Source: CAIZGX01 sp964385405
Lineage (GTDB): Bacteria; Bacteroidota; Bacteroidia; Flavobacteriales_D; Sanyastnellaceae
Assembly (NCBI GenBank): GCA_964385405.1
Contig: CAYLOT010000004.1
Coordinates: 1 to 64,000, forward strand
Length of the DNA: 64,000 nucleotides
Reading direction: 5' to 3'
This document shows, piece after piece, positions 51,101-59,345 of this stretch. Position numbers and translations under genes: made by a program. The notes under the pieces were generated by a model. The model had not been told where the DNA came from and ran no database searches. It saw nothing but the letters and a program-made list of their open reading frames with translations. The stretch's first letter is position 1. Each line of letters begins with the position of its first letter.

Positions 51101-51510
51101 CTTCCACTTACATTACTGCAACTCCTTCGCTTGCGTTTCAACCTACAAACAATAAGCGATTTGCGTTATTAGGAGAGCTTGCAGTTAGAAGTGGAAACGC
51201 AAGCGAATCAACCTTTAACGCGCGAAGTCTTTCCTTGGGCGCAGACGGGCAAGTGGAAGCCAAGAACGGTCAACTTTTCAAGAGTGAAGTGAAGTACATA
51301 CGCATTCAGTTTGAAGGCGATGCAACAGGACCTGTTGTGTATGACGCGTTAGGCGGATTGCAGGCAGGAAACAATCTTACGCTTGCTTGCGCATGGCGAA
51401 AAACAATCAATCAGAATCTACAACTTTCGTTGAATTACAATGGAAGGAAAAGCGACGGACGTGATATTGTTCACGCCGGAAATATGAGTGTGCGTTTGTT
51501 GTTTAACTAA
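48124..51510 (+). CDS. Very large outer membrane beta-barrel protein, SprA-like N-terminal motifs
   Basis: This 1128-aa exported protein (signal peptide ending HSSAQ) is almost wholly amphipathic beta-strand. The N-terminal third has GSITRGVSLGNQQDLGVQSS followed by LNLQLTGKI. It also has VYIDGKKLIRGQDQDYLIDYNTAEIIFTP, which recalls segments of SprA, the giant T9SS translocon barrel, though the protein is under half SprA's size. It may be an OM channel for a secreted cargo or an orphan relative. I cannot assign a function. It converges with lysS (8-bp overlap). No partner gene is obvious. Confidence 0.62.
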   Translation: MRSLLILFICALSLHSSAQSKRAVVLLPNVNCISLDTSIVRPSSIQVIYKNEILKSGYRYTVHAQMLLRDTLLSDTLWVNYETLNLPYNAFLQMYEPQYGKRDVFQFGSIQAPQTERSYDAIQKSGSITRGVSLGNQQDLGVQSSLNLQLTGKIANRFQLLASISDNNIPVNSSGSTQQFQEFDQVFIQLTDKQNKIIAGDFTLPLRTHYFMKYTKRGLGVFVQNTSEIRAEGILKSEASVSISKGKFNRQSILGVEGSQGPYRLQGAQGETYITVLGGTEDVYIDGKKLIRGQDQDYLIDYNTAEIIFTPRNRITKDKRIVVEFQYSDRQYARPLVTADFEYTTNKGTTYIQFFQELDAKNQPLLQTLTAEDRATLAQAGDAFSAATVSGIDSTGFQSDRVMYAQVDTLSFTNVLVYSTDATVAVFTANFTFVGNGNGNYIENGFSSYGKVFKWVAPIDGVKQGNYEPVQRLTAPRRQRMVVAGHTAKWGTEKNSWTMNVEGAYSDVDANTFSSLNDRNNQGFAIKANVKEKISSVKEGRAWLWEVNTENLSSTFSRIERFREVEFERNWNVQTILRSGESEWISEAKVSRQIEPGKHITVSGAHYEIGNIFEANRAKVLVNANVFERTKIQIDASALETSGATTSSFIRQKAHLYREGKRFTFGIRDEQELNTFAVAQQSYKFFDGEAYFRSTDTTHRAFKLFVRNRKDYAFIVNGVTPISTANNYGVEFRNTTKGGSYFAVTASNRQLISLNSLALIKPLSSLLGRIEFRTPQSKWIQMNLFYETSSGLEAKQAFIYAEVPAGQGVYVWNDYNDNGVKELSEFEVAAFAYEANYVRLPVQTTEYQSIYTTSFTSSLNVNPRQLKNKNTFLYNALKSWSTQLMSRAERKSTFGGLEHISPLYDNETYLVSAGNVLRGTLFYRKSDPNFSADFTTQQVMNKAFLLSGFETRIEQSQVLNFRKSIESSTQVLLQLSSGKKETSSDFLATRNFTSTYITATPSLAFQPTNNKRFALLGELAVRSGNASESTFNARSLSLGADGQVEAKNGQLFKSEVKYIRIQFEGDATGPVVYDALGGLQAGNNLTLACAWRKTINQNLQLSLNYNGRKSDGRDIVHAGNMSVRLLFN

Positions 51511-53175
51511 ACCACATCATAATCTCTTCCAACTGCGCAGCAGGAACATCGAGCTTATTCTTCTTGCGGTATTGATTCAAGTTTTGGTGCAAAACTGTTG
51601 GCTTGGTTTCTTTCAATTTATCCAATGAAAGGAATCCCATGCTTACAATAGCATCTATCCAGTGTGCTTGAATGCCTTTCGCTTCGAAAGACCCTAAGTC
51701 TGGACCTTCTTGTTTCTTCTCTGGACGCATTTGCGGGAAGAACAACACCTCTTGAATGCTTTCGTTGTTGGTCATCATCATAACCAAACGATCTACACCA
51801 ATACCCATTCCTGAAGTAGGCGGCATACCGTATTCCAACGAACGCAAGAAATCGTAGTCAATGAACATGGCTTCATCATCGCCGCGTTCCATAAGGCTTG
51901 CTTGCTCTTCGAAGCGTTCGCGTTGATCAATAGGGTCATTCAATTCAGAATAGGCGTTCGCCAATTCTTTTCCGTTCACCATTAATTCGAAACGCTCTGT
52001 AAGTTCAGGGTTATCGCGGTGACGCTTACACAAAGGCGACATCTCTACAGGATAATCTGTAATGAATGTCGGTTGAATGTAATGCTTCTCGCACATCTCA
52101 CCGAAGAGGGTGTCGATGAGTTTTCCTTTTCCTAAATTTTCTCCTGCTTCTAAACCTAACTCCAAACACTTCGCACGAAGCTCGTCTTCAGACTTTCCGG
52201 TAATATCGAACCCAGTATATTCCTTAATCGCATCGGTCATTGTAACTCGTGCGAATGGGGCTTTAAAGCTTAATGTTTTTTCTCCGAACTGTACTTCAGN
52301 NNNNNNNNNAAATTCATCATCCAGTTGTAGTCTTTGTAAGCTACATAAATTTCCATCACCGTAAACTCCGGATTGTGCGTACGGTCCATTCCTTCGTTGC
52401 GGAAGTTTCTACTGAATTCATAAACGCCGTCGAATCCGCCTACAATCAAGCGCTTCAAATACAATTCGTTCGCAATGCGCAAGTACATTGGAATGTCGAG
52501 CGAGTTGTGATGTGTAATAAACGGACGAGCTGAAGCTCCTCCGGGAATAGCCTGTAGTACGGGAGTATCAACTTCCAAGTAACCTTGTTCGTTGAAGAAA
52601 TTTCGCATAGCGTTTACAATCTTTGTGCGTTTCACGAAAGTGTCTTTCACTTTCGGATTAACAACAAGATCTACATAACGCATGCGGTAACGCAATTCAG
52701 GATCGGTGAATGCGTCGTATATTTTTCCGTCTGCATCTGTCTTCACCACAGGAAGTGGTTTCAATGATTTAGCTAATACTTTTAATCCTGAAACGTGTAT
52801 AGAAATTTCACCCAACTTGGTGGTGAACAAGGTACCTTCAACACCAACGAAATCGCCGTAGTGTAGGAGGTGACGAACAACTTCTTGGTAAAGCGTTTTG
52901 TCTTCGCCTGGACACAAGGCATCTTGATTGATGTACAATTGAATACGTCCGGTTGAATCGAATAGATCTGCGAATCCGGCCTTTCCTTGAATACGCTGAT
53001 TCATCAAACGTCCGGCAACAACAACCTGTTTACCCTCTTCGTAATTCGCCTTTATTTCTTCGGCGTTTGAAGTGGTAATAAATTCTTCAGCAGGAAAAGG
53101 CTCAATGCCAAGCGCGCGCAATTTTGCGAGTGCTTCTCTGCGTACAATTTCTTCAGGGGAAAGATTCAAATTCAT
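51503..53175 (-). CDS. lysS: Lysine--tRNA ligase (class II), interrupted by an assembly gap
   Basis: The enzyme charges tRNA-Lys. The N-terminal part (53175 to 52310) has the OB-fold anticodon domain, motif 1 region and motif 2 (RNFRNEGMDRTHNPEFTVME). The C-terminal part (52299 to 51503) has GEKTLSFKAPFARVTM and motif 3 (GMGIGVDRLVMM). The ten Ns fall between, and the flanks lack roughly 15-20 residues expected in relatives, so the true gap is longer than 10 bases. The frame shift across the Ns is therefore an artefact. It overlaps rsmI by 4 bp. Confidence 0.93.
52300..52309. other. Assembly gap of 10 Ns
   Basis: A run of ten N lies within lysS. The size is probably a placeholder, since coding on both sides is intact and lacks a segment normally present. 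Confidence 0.95.
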
Positions 53176-53840
53176 GAACGCGAATTTAGCACAATTACGA
53201 ACTCACCCTTCGGTTCGTGAGTGCTGAAATGCGCTAAAAGTTCAACAAGGGTTCCGCGGCGTGTTTCCTCGAATTTCTTCGATATTTCGCGGGAGACAGA
53301 GCATTGGCGGTCTTCCCCACAGAATTTTATTAACTGTTCCAAGCATTTCACTATGCGGTGTGGAGACTCGTACAAGACAGATGTGAAGGGGTTTTCGGCT
53401 ATTCGCTTGAGTTGTGTTTCTCTACCTTTTTTTTGTGGAAGGAACCCTTCAAAAATAAATTTATCGGTTGGAAGTCCACTGTTCACCAGTGCCGGAACGA
53501 AGGCCGTTGGACCTGGGAGGCACTCAACGGGAATGTTGTTTTGAATACAAGCGCGTACCAGTAGAAATCCAGGATCTGAAATACCGGGAGTTCCGGCATC
53601 ACTGATAAGGGCTACTGATTGTGATTGCTGAATTCGTTCAATGATGTGATCGAGTTTTTGGTGCTCGTTGTGTTGGTGGAAGGCCACCAATTGCTTTGAA
53701 AATTCAAGGTGATGTAATAACCGTACGCTCACACGAGTGTCTTCACATAAAATGAAATCACACTCCTTCAGCACGCGAATGGCGCGCAAGGTAAGGTCTT
53801 CAAGGTTGCCAACGGGTGTAGGGACTACGAATAGCTTCAT
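53172..53840 (-). CDS. rsmI: 16S rRNA (cytidine1402-2'-O)-methyltransferase
   Basis: The enzyme methylates the 2'-OH of C1402 in the ribosomal P-site region using S-adenosylmethionine. The 222-aa protein has the tetrapyrrole-methylase fold marks VPTPVGNLEDLTLRA, CEDTR, ISDAGTPGISDPG and LPGPTAFVPALVNSGLP. It is slightly shorter than the E. coli protein, as in many Bacteroidota. It is coupled by 4-bp overlaps both to the upstream hypothetical gene and to lysS. Confidence 0.94.
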   Translation of the reverse strand: MKLFVVPTPVGNLEDLTLRAIRVLKECDFILCEDTRVSVRLLHHLEFSKQLVAFHQHNEHQKLDHIIERIQQSQSVALISDAGTPGISDPGFLLVRACIQNNIPVECLPGPTAFVPALVNSGLPTDKFIFEGFLPQKKGRETQLKRIAENPFTSVLYESPHRIVKCLEQLIKFCGEDRQCSVSREISKKFEETRRGTLVELLAHFSTHEPKGEFVIVLNSRS

Positions 53841-54610
53841 GCCATATAGCGTCTGTTCACCAAGTCTGTGAAATCTTTCGCAGCCATGGATTCAGGATTC
53901 CAGCTGTATTTGTCTCGCAAGGTTTGAAGAATACGCATGGCTTCATCGCGATTGGTATTGTTCAGTTTTTCCAAGGTCACTTCGTATTCTTGGTTGTTTC
54001 CTTTGAACAGATCTTTACAGAATTGAAAGCGCTGATTCAATGAAATATTTTTCTTTAAATCGCTAATCGGTGATCCCTCCAATTTTTTCGCAATGCTCGC
54101 TTGCTGACTCGCATTTTCTTTGAAGGTATCATTCAATGAAACCGGAGGTTTTACTTCACCCTTCGGGGCTTCTTCAGCAGTTACCTCTGTTACTACTCCC
54201 ATCACAGGTGGCTCAGCAACCGGCTCATCATTCGGTATCAATTGAAAAACGATGTCTTCGTCTTCATCCTCTTGCGAAGCATCTGCATCTTCCGCAGGAT
54301 GTTGCTCCGCAACCTGCTCCACCTCTTTTATAGCATCAATCAAGTTCACTTGATTCGCCAATTCGGGCGGAGTTGGAGTGGTATCAATTTTAATGGGTTC
54401 TGAAGTTTCCAGAACAGCCTGTAATTTCTCTGTTGGGGTAACGGTTTCTGAAAATGCTTTGAAACGAAGAACAATGAGTTTTTCGTAGAGTTCACTGCAT
54501 AGTTCAACAAGATGTTGTGTCTGCTCGGGAGACATTTTCCCTGAAAGCAGTTCGTTAATGTTGGTGTGAAGTTCTTCTGAAAGCTCTTTCAGTCGCATTG
54601 CGTTTTCCAT
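53837..54610 (-). CDS. Conserved hypothetical protein, acidic linker
   Basis: This 257-aa cytoplasmic protein has no signal peptide. It has a helical N-terminus (about 1-60) and a long acidic, proline-rich linker (about 70-160). The helical C-terminal domain (about 175-257) contains LEGSPISDLKKNISLNQRFQFCKDLFKGNNQEYEVTLEKLN. This C-terminal pattern is recurrent in Bacteroidota proteins of unknown function. It starts the unit with rsmI and lysS (4-bp overlap). A TACAATTTG box (one base longer than consensus) ends 4 nt before the ATG; ATG at 54598 is an alternative start. Confidence 0.75.
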   Translation of the reverse strand: MENAMRLKELSEELHTNINELLSGKMSPEQTQHLVELCSELYEKLIVLRFKAFSETVTPTEKLQAVLETSEPIKIDTTPTPPELANQVNLIDAIKEVEQVAEQHPAEDADASQEDEDEDIVFQLIPNDEPVAEPPVMGVVTEVTAEEAPKGEVKPPVSLNDTFKENASQQASIAKKLEGSPISDLKKNISLNQRFQFCKDLFKGNNQEYEVTLEKLNNTNRDEAMRILQTLRDKYSWNPESMAAKDFTDLVNRRYMA

Positions 54611-54625
54611 AGTACAAATTGTACT

Positions 54626-54673
54626 TCAAAAATAAACTCCCAATGCTTTCCTTTTCAGGAAGTATTGGGAGTT
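54626..54673 (-). terminator. Intrinsic terminator of the tonB-TPR operon
   Basis: AACTCCCAAT at 54635-54644 pairs with ATTGGGAGTT at 54664-54673, with more pairing inside (CTTTCC/GGAAG). Reading the minus strand, the stem is followed by TTATTTTTG. It lies 45 bp after the TPR gene's stop. Confidence 0.75.
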
Positions 54674-54717
54674 ATTAAAAGCGCAAAGTGAACACTTAAC
54701 GCCTTAGGATGTTCGAA

Positions 54718-56526
54718 TTAGTTTCCTTCAATAGCTTCAGTAGATTCTTTTGGAACCTCTGGATAAACAACCAACGGGCAATCGCCAGGAGCTGCAACTA
54801 ATTCAGCGTCTATGGTTTCTGGAGTTACCAAAAGTTGATTTGCAATTTTATTGGTTGGATCTAATTGCAATACTTTGTTCCAAGCCGATTTTGAACAGTT
54901 GATGTCTCCTGTATTTCCGTAATACAATCCAAGATATTGATAAGCTTCAGCTAAATTTTTCTTGTTCTTTTCTATTACAGCAGGGTCTTGTCCAACCAAA
55001 ATAATTCCTTTTTCATAGAATGGCTTTGCCAAACCTTTAGCAGGGCTGGTTTCGGTTACAGAAGCAAGGTCAATTTTATTCTGACATTTTCCTACCCAGA
55101 ACCACGCTTCAGGATAACGAACGGCACTTCTACGGAAGGTTGTGTCGGCAATTACGTATTGTTGTGAGAAATAGTACATCTGTCCTTGAATGAATTGATC
55201 TTTAGGATCTGCACCCAACTTCACCATTTTCTTTTCGTACCAATCTGCTGCTTTGCTATATAGTTTAATGCGAAGGGCTTCATTCTCTTTACCCTTTGAG
55301 GCAATAGCCTTGTTCGTGTAGATAGTCGCAATTTCATTGTAACCGTCTGTATATTCTGGGAACAACTCAATAGCCTTTTCCAAATAAGCAACTCCAAGGC
55401 TGTCTTGACCAAGTCCGATACAGATTTTACTATAGTTCACGTAATCCGATACGTCTTGGTTTTTAACTTCTTGTCGAGCGAAATAAATGTCCATGTAGTT
55501 CTTCGCATCTGTGTAGTTCTTTAATTCTAAGAATGAATATCCCAATACGCGATTAAGCGTGTGGTTGTCTGGGTTACAAGGTATAGCTGCAGTAACTTCA
55601 GTGATCGCGCGATCGTAGTTTTTGGTTAAGTAGAAGAAAGATGCATAACGTTGTTGAACGCGGCAAGAATTGTTCAATTCTAAGTATTTCGCGTAAGACG
55701 CTATGGCTTCTTCAAATTGTCCACGGTCTTTTAAAAGTTCAGCCTTTTCGCGGTAAGAAGGAGCGAAGGTTGGATCCGTAGCAATAGCTTCATTGAAAAA
55801 CTTCAATGCTTCGTCATTGTTTTTTGCACCGCGATACAATTTTGCTTTTCGGTACAAAGCTGGAACATATTTCGAATCTATTTCCAAGCATTTGTTGTAT
55901 TCGGTAATGGCCGGAGACTGGTTGTTGATTTCTTTCACACTAAGATAATCTCCCAATGTTAATCCCAATTGAAGACGAATAGCGGTGTTTTCAATGACTA
56001 TCTCAGCCAAGGCATCGAGCGCTTGTTTTGCAGCGCCTAGGTTCTTGGCGTCTTCAGCGATGTTTGCTGCTGCAATAGCAATGTATGTGGTATACTTAAG
56101 GTCTTTGGAAGCTTTGTTTTTCTTGTTGTCTACAATGCCTCTTGCCTTTGCGAAATAAGTGTCGGCTTTTCCGCCGTTACCTTCGCGCATTTCTATTCTA
56201 CCCAGACCAACATAGTTCAATGGGAAAAGAGAATCGGCTTTAACACCCGCTAAGAACGCTTCTTTGGCTTCAGCGGTTTTTCCAGCGTCGATGAATTTTC
56301 CATCGATAGCCCATTCCAAATAATTGAATCCATCAACAGCAAATTTCTCCGCACTATATGGTAACGTTTCTAAATCACGCAGTGCTTTTTCATAGCGTTC
56401 ATTTAAAGTTGATGTGCGAATTGGATCGAATACAGGATTCAATACGAGTGGGGCGGATTTCTGTGCTGTGCACGAAAGAAGTAGCACATTAGCTACAAGG
56501 AGAAAGAATAGATTCTTCATATTCAT
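54718..56526 (-). CDS. Tetratricopeptide-repeat lipoprotein
   Basis: This 602-aa lipoprotein (lipobox LLLSCTAQ, Cys 19 from the first ATG) is built of TPR helices. Clear TPR pairs include ALYRKAKLYRGAKNNDEALKFF and SYREKAELLKDRGQFEEAIASY (about 220-280), and another set lies near 520-560. It probably scaffolds a protein complex in the periplasm. It is the last gene of the tonB-membrane protein-PstS-like-TPR operon, 17 bp after the PstS-like gene. An ATG two codons in is an equal choice for the start. Confidence 0.82.
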   Translation of the reverse strand: MNMKNLFFLLVANVLLLSCTAQKSAPLVLNPVFDPIRTSTLNERYEKALRDLETLPYSAEKFAVDGFNYLEWAIDGKFIDAGKTAEAKEAFLAGVKADSLFPLNYVGLGRIEMREGNGGKADTYFAKARGIVDNKKNKASKDLKYTTYIAIAAANIAEDAKNLGAAKQALDALAEIVIENTAIRLQLGLTLGDYLSVKEINNQSPAITEYNKCLEIDSKYVPALYRKAKLYRGAKNNDEALKFFNEAIATDPTFAPSYREKAELLKDRGQFEEAIASYAKYLELNNSCRVQQRYASFFYLTKNYDRAITEVTAAIPCNPDNHTLNRVLGYSFLELKNYTDAKNYMDIYFARQEVKNQDVSDYVNYSKICIGLGQDSLGVAYLEKAIELFPEYTDGYNEIATIYTNKAIASKGKENEALRIKLYSKAADWYEKKMVKLGADPKDQFIQGQMYYFSQQYVIADTTFRRSAVRYPEAWFWVGKCQNKIDLASVTETSPAKGLAKPFYEKGIILVGQDPAVIEKNKKNLAEAYQYLGLYYGNTGDINCSKSAWNKVLQLDPTNKIANQLLVTPETIDAELVAAPGDCPLVVYPEVPKESTEAIEGN

Positions 56527-56543
56527 GTTTACTTATTTCAGGT

Positions 56544-57473
56544 TTAATCTTTAATTCGAATAACTCTTGTTGGCGACGTAGCAGCAACCATGCCCATTTT
56601 GTGAATGATGAGCTGGCCCTTCTCTCCATTGAGGAAAGAAATGAATCCTGTACCCACTGTTCCCTTTAAGCCAGTGCGTATTGCATAGACATCTCGGGTA
56701 AACGGATAGCTTTTGTCGAACACGTATGCTTGGAACGGATATCTCACACGCTCGGGGTGATCGGTTAAGGTGTTGTTTAAAATTCCAACAACATCAATTT
56801 TATCTCTGAAAGCCTTGGTAACCTTGTCTTCGGGATCGGTTATCCAGCTAACAGAAATAATTCCAATGGCACCCGGATTTTCGTGTACATAGTTTATCAC
56901 AGCAGCAGTGCTGTCCATAGCAAAGAAATTCGAAGGCATTCCACCGCCATTTAAAAAATTCTCTTGCACATAACGCGCGTTGCACGATCCGTTGTGATCG
57001 AAAATAATTCGGATATCTCCATTTTTGTTGGAAGGATTGATCTGATTCCAGTTGGTTATTTGACCACCCAGAACTTGTTTTGCTTGATCAAGAGTTAATA
57101 CAGAATCTTGATTGTCCTGATGAATAATAAGTGCAATAGCGTCGGTAGCAATTTTAACAGACTCAGGCAAACGTTGCTTCGAAGCGAAGAAATCCAATTC
57201 CGATTGATTTAGCGGCCGGTTAATAATGGCAGCCTGAATGCTGTCTGCCAGCAACAATCGAATGATTTCTTCCTCAGTAGAATAGGTAGGTTTAATTTTC
57301 GCTTTAGCGTAGACTTGCTCGTATACCGGAATTTCCGATTGCATCATCAGGCTGTAGCTTTCGTCAACACCAATTTTCAACTCACCTGAGGAAATACCTG
57401 GAGCCGATTGGTCGTAGTTCCCGCAACTCGCGAACAACACGCCAAACAATGCTATGAAGAAGATTTTTCTCAT
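56544..57473 (-). CDS. PstS-like substrate-binding lipoprotein
   Basis: This 309-aa lipoprotein (LLFASC-type lipobox at VLFASCG) has a periplasmic phosphate-binding-protein fold. It has a PstS-type DHNGSCNARYVQENFL segment (about 150-165), YVHENPGAIGIISVSWI, and YPFTRDVYAIRTG near the C-terminus. PstS normally feeds a PstCAB importer, but here it lies inside a tonB operon without any ABC genes, a combination found in several Bacteroidota. The start was moved to the ATG at 57473, where the signal peptide begins. Confidence 0.82.
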   Translation of the reverse strand: MRKIFFIALFGVLFASCGNYDQSAPGISSGELKIGVDESYSLMMQSEIPVYEQVYAKAKIKPTYSTEEEIIRLLLADSIQAAIINRPLNQSELDFFASKQRLPESVKIATDAIALIIHQDNQDSVLTLDQAKQVLGGQITNWNQINPSNKNGDIRIIFDHNGSCNARYVQENFLNGGGMPSNFFAMDSTAAVINYVHENPGAIGIISVSWITDPEDKVTKAFRDKIDVVGILNNTLTDHPERVRYPFQAYVFDKSYPFTRDVYAIRTGLKGTVGTGFISFLNGEKGQLIIHKMGMVAATSPTRVIRIKD

Positions 57474-57685
57474 TTTGCGTTTTCCTCTGATTTTAGTTCT
57501 TTCCAAGCTATTTGAACTCTTCTTGCTCGCATTGCTGCATAAAGGAATAGCACAAGTGCAAACCAATATTTTCTCTGTCCAGGTAAGACTTGGTCTAAAG
57601 CGCTGGAGGCCATACAAAAGATGGCCATTCCAACGAAAACCGAAACCATAATCATCTGGCTAATGAGCAAGGGCTTTTTCAGCAT
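57470..57685 (-). CDS. Small two-TM membrane protein
   Basis: This 71-aa protein has two hydrophobic helices (about residues 8-28 and 38-56) and a basic/acidic tail (RARRVQIAWKELKSEENAK). It lies 11 bp after tonB and overlaps the PstS-like start by 4 bp, so it is part of the operon. The longer frame from 57778 would overlap tonB and is rejected. Function unknown. Confidence 0.68.
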   Translation of the reverse strand: MLKKPLLISQMIMVSVFVGMAIFCMASSALDQVLPGQRKYWFALVLFLYAAMRARRVQIAWKELKSEENAK

Positions 57686-57696
57686 AGGGTGCAAAT

Positions 57697-58569
57697 TTAA
57701 TCGTTTACCAGTGAAAATTGAATAGGAATAGTCTGTTTTACAGCTACTGAGGTGTTTCCGCTGCGCCCTGGGATCCAATTCGGCATTTTTTGAATGGCTT
57801 TCACCGCAATTTTGTTCAACTCATCGCCATTCTCAATGCCACGTTCTACCGACACACGAGAGATACTTCCGTCTTCTTCAATTACGAACGAAACGTAGAC
57901 TGTTCCTTCGATTCCGAGGCTTTTCATTCTTTCAGGATAGTAAATGTTGTCTTGAAGAAAAGCGTACAACTCAGAGACTCCGCCAGGAAATTCGGGCATG
58001 AATTGAGCGAATGTTTTGAAATTGTTATTTTTTTTCTTTTTTACAGTTGTTGTGTCAACAGCGAAGTTTGGTTCCTCAGGGAAACCAAAGAAATCGTCGT
58101 CGTCTCCACCGAAGCCAACCCCACCAAAACGAGAGAACACATTTGTTTTTTTAGGAGTTTGATCTACAACATTAATAGTTCGGTTCTCAGACCCACCGCC
58201 TTGTTTCTTTTGAACGAGCGATTGCTTTTTAGCTTCTTTTTTAGGTTGAATTTTTATTTCATCTAAACGAACGGTAGCCAACTGAGTCATTTGTACCTCA
58301 GGGGCTTTCTTCTCAATGGCTTTATTGGTTAGGGTTAATGCGAACAGAAATCCTGAAACCAAAAAAATGCCAATGGAAGTAGATAGTAATGTGCGGCGGC
58401 CATAGTTTTTTCGAAGCACATAAGCTCCATACATTTTGTTGCGGGTTTCAAACACTACCTCATCGAGGGTTTTGAAAAGGTTGCGAGTCGTTTTCATAAC
58501 GGTTGTTTTCTTTTTCAAACGAGTTATTGCTTCGCTATGGTCTGTTGACGGACTATCTTTGATATTCAT
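57697..58569 (-). CDS. tonB: TonB energy-transducing protein
   Basis: This 290-aa protein passes proton-motive energy from ExbB/ExbD to OM receptors. It has a cytoplasmic N-terminus with TLDEVVFETRNKMYGAYVLRKNYG, one TM (about residues 63-85) and a linker with Lys/Gln-rich and Gly/Phe-rich parts. The TonB C-terminal domain follows (about 190-290, EFPGGVSELYAFLQDNIYYPERM to IPIQFSLV). The start at 58569 is supported by TATAGTTG ending 3 nt before it; the ATG at 58497 would also give a normal protein. exbB/exbD are not adjacent; a divergent esterase occupies the upstream side. Confidence 0.87.
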   Translation of the reverse strand: MNIKDSPSTDHSEAITRLKKKTTVMKTTRNLFKTLDEVVFETRNKMYGAYVLRKNYGRRTLLSTSIGIFLVSGFLFALTLTNKAIEKKAPEVQMTQLATVRLDEIKIQPKKEAKKQSLVQKKQGGGSENRTINVVDQTPKKTNVFSRFGGVGFGGDDDDFFGFPEEPNFAVDTTTVKKKKNNNFKTFAQFMPEFPGGVSELYAFLQDNIYYPERMKSLGIEGTVYVSFVIEEDGSISRVSVERGIENGDELNKIAVKAIQKMPNWIPGRSGNTSVAVKQTIPIQFSLVND

Positions 58570-58592
58570 TTCCAACTATAAATTTCCTTTCT

Positions 58593-59339
58593 ATGAGAGT
58601 AAAATTGTTCCTTATTTGTTTGCTGATTAATGCTGAAACTCAAGCACAGCGGGCGAAATACCTCATCTCAAATGGAAAAAAATTACCGTTGCAAGAGTTT
58701 GTTGTGAATGGTGATTATGAAGCACGACTGCCTTTTATCTTGTTTTTACATGGCGCCGGTGAACGAGGAAACGACAATGTTGCTCAAACCAAAGTAGGTC
58801 TACCTGTTCTTATGGAAACTTTGAAAGCAGCAGGTTTGGAACATTATGTCTTGTGGGCGCCGCAGTGTCCGAGCGATCAACGTTGGACAGATGTCGATTG
58901 GAAAGCCGTTGAACACACCATGAAAAAGAATCCTACATGGCCAATGCAGGTATTAATGAATGGAATTGATTCGCTTGTTCTGAACACCAACATGATTGAT
59001 ACCACGCGCATGTACATTGTTGGATTAAGCATGGGCGGCTACGGAACCTGGGAATATATAGCCAGACAGCCTTATCGCTTTGCAGGTGCCATGCCGGTTT
59101 GCGGAGGTGGAGATATTGTGCAAGCGAAAAACAATACGCAAACCGGTGTATGGGCCTTTCATGGAAAGGCCGATAATGTTGTGCCCTATGAGAATTCAGT
59201 TCGCATGGTGAATGCAACAAAAAAGGTGAACACGAATGTTCACCTCATTTCTTATCCAGACGTCAAACACGACAGTTGGAACAAGGCCTTCGCGGAAAAG
59301 AAAATCGTTCGCGACTTCCTTTCAACACGAAAGAAATAA
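58593..59339 (+). CDS. Exported alpha/beta-hydrolase (phospholipase/carboxylesterase or feruloyl-esterase-like)
   Basis: This 248-aa secreted serine hydrolase has a short signal peptide (about 1-18, ETQAQ). The HGAGERGNDN oxyanion loop precedes the nucleophile Ser in GLSMGGYGT, the Asp in HGKADNVVPY and the His in VKHDSWNKAF. This is the predicted-peptidase/dienelactone-hydrolase-type family seen with polysaccharide enzymes. The substrate is unknown. It is divergent from tonB and convergent with valS. Confidence 0.82.
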   Translation: MRVKLFLICLLINAETQAQRAKYLISNGKKLPLQEFVVNGDYEARLPFILFLHGAGERGNDNVAQTKVGLPVLMETLKAAGLEHYVLWAPQCPSDQRWTDVDWKAVEHTMKKNPTWPMQVLMNGIDSLVLNTNMIDTTRMYIVGLSMGGYGTWEYIARQPYRFAGAMPVCGGGDIVQAKNNTQTGVWAFHGKADNVVPYENSVRMVNATKKVNTNVHLISYPDVKHDSWNKAFAEKKIVRDFLSTRKK

Positions 59340-59345
59340 TTTCAA

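Noticed and set aside
51503..53175. lysS pseudogene or frameshift
   Set aside because: Both parts are intact and the break coincides exactly with the ten Ns.
54612..54624. GTACAAATTGTAC palindrome as a fourth glucan-regulator site
   Set aside because: The half-sites are in the reverse order (TACAA then TTGTA) and too close together. It fits better as part of a -7 box for the adjacent gene.
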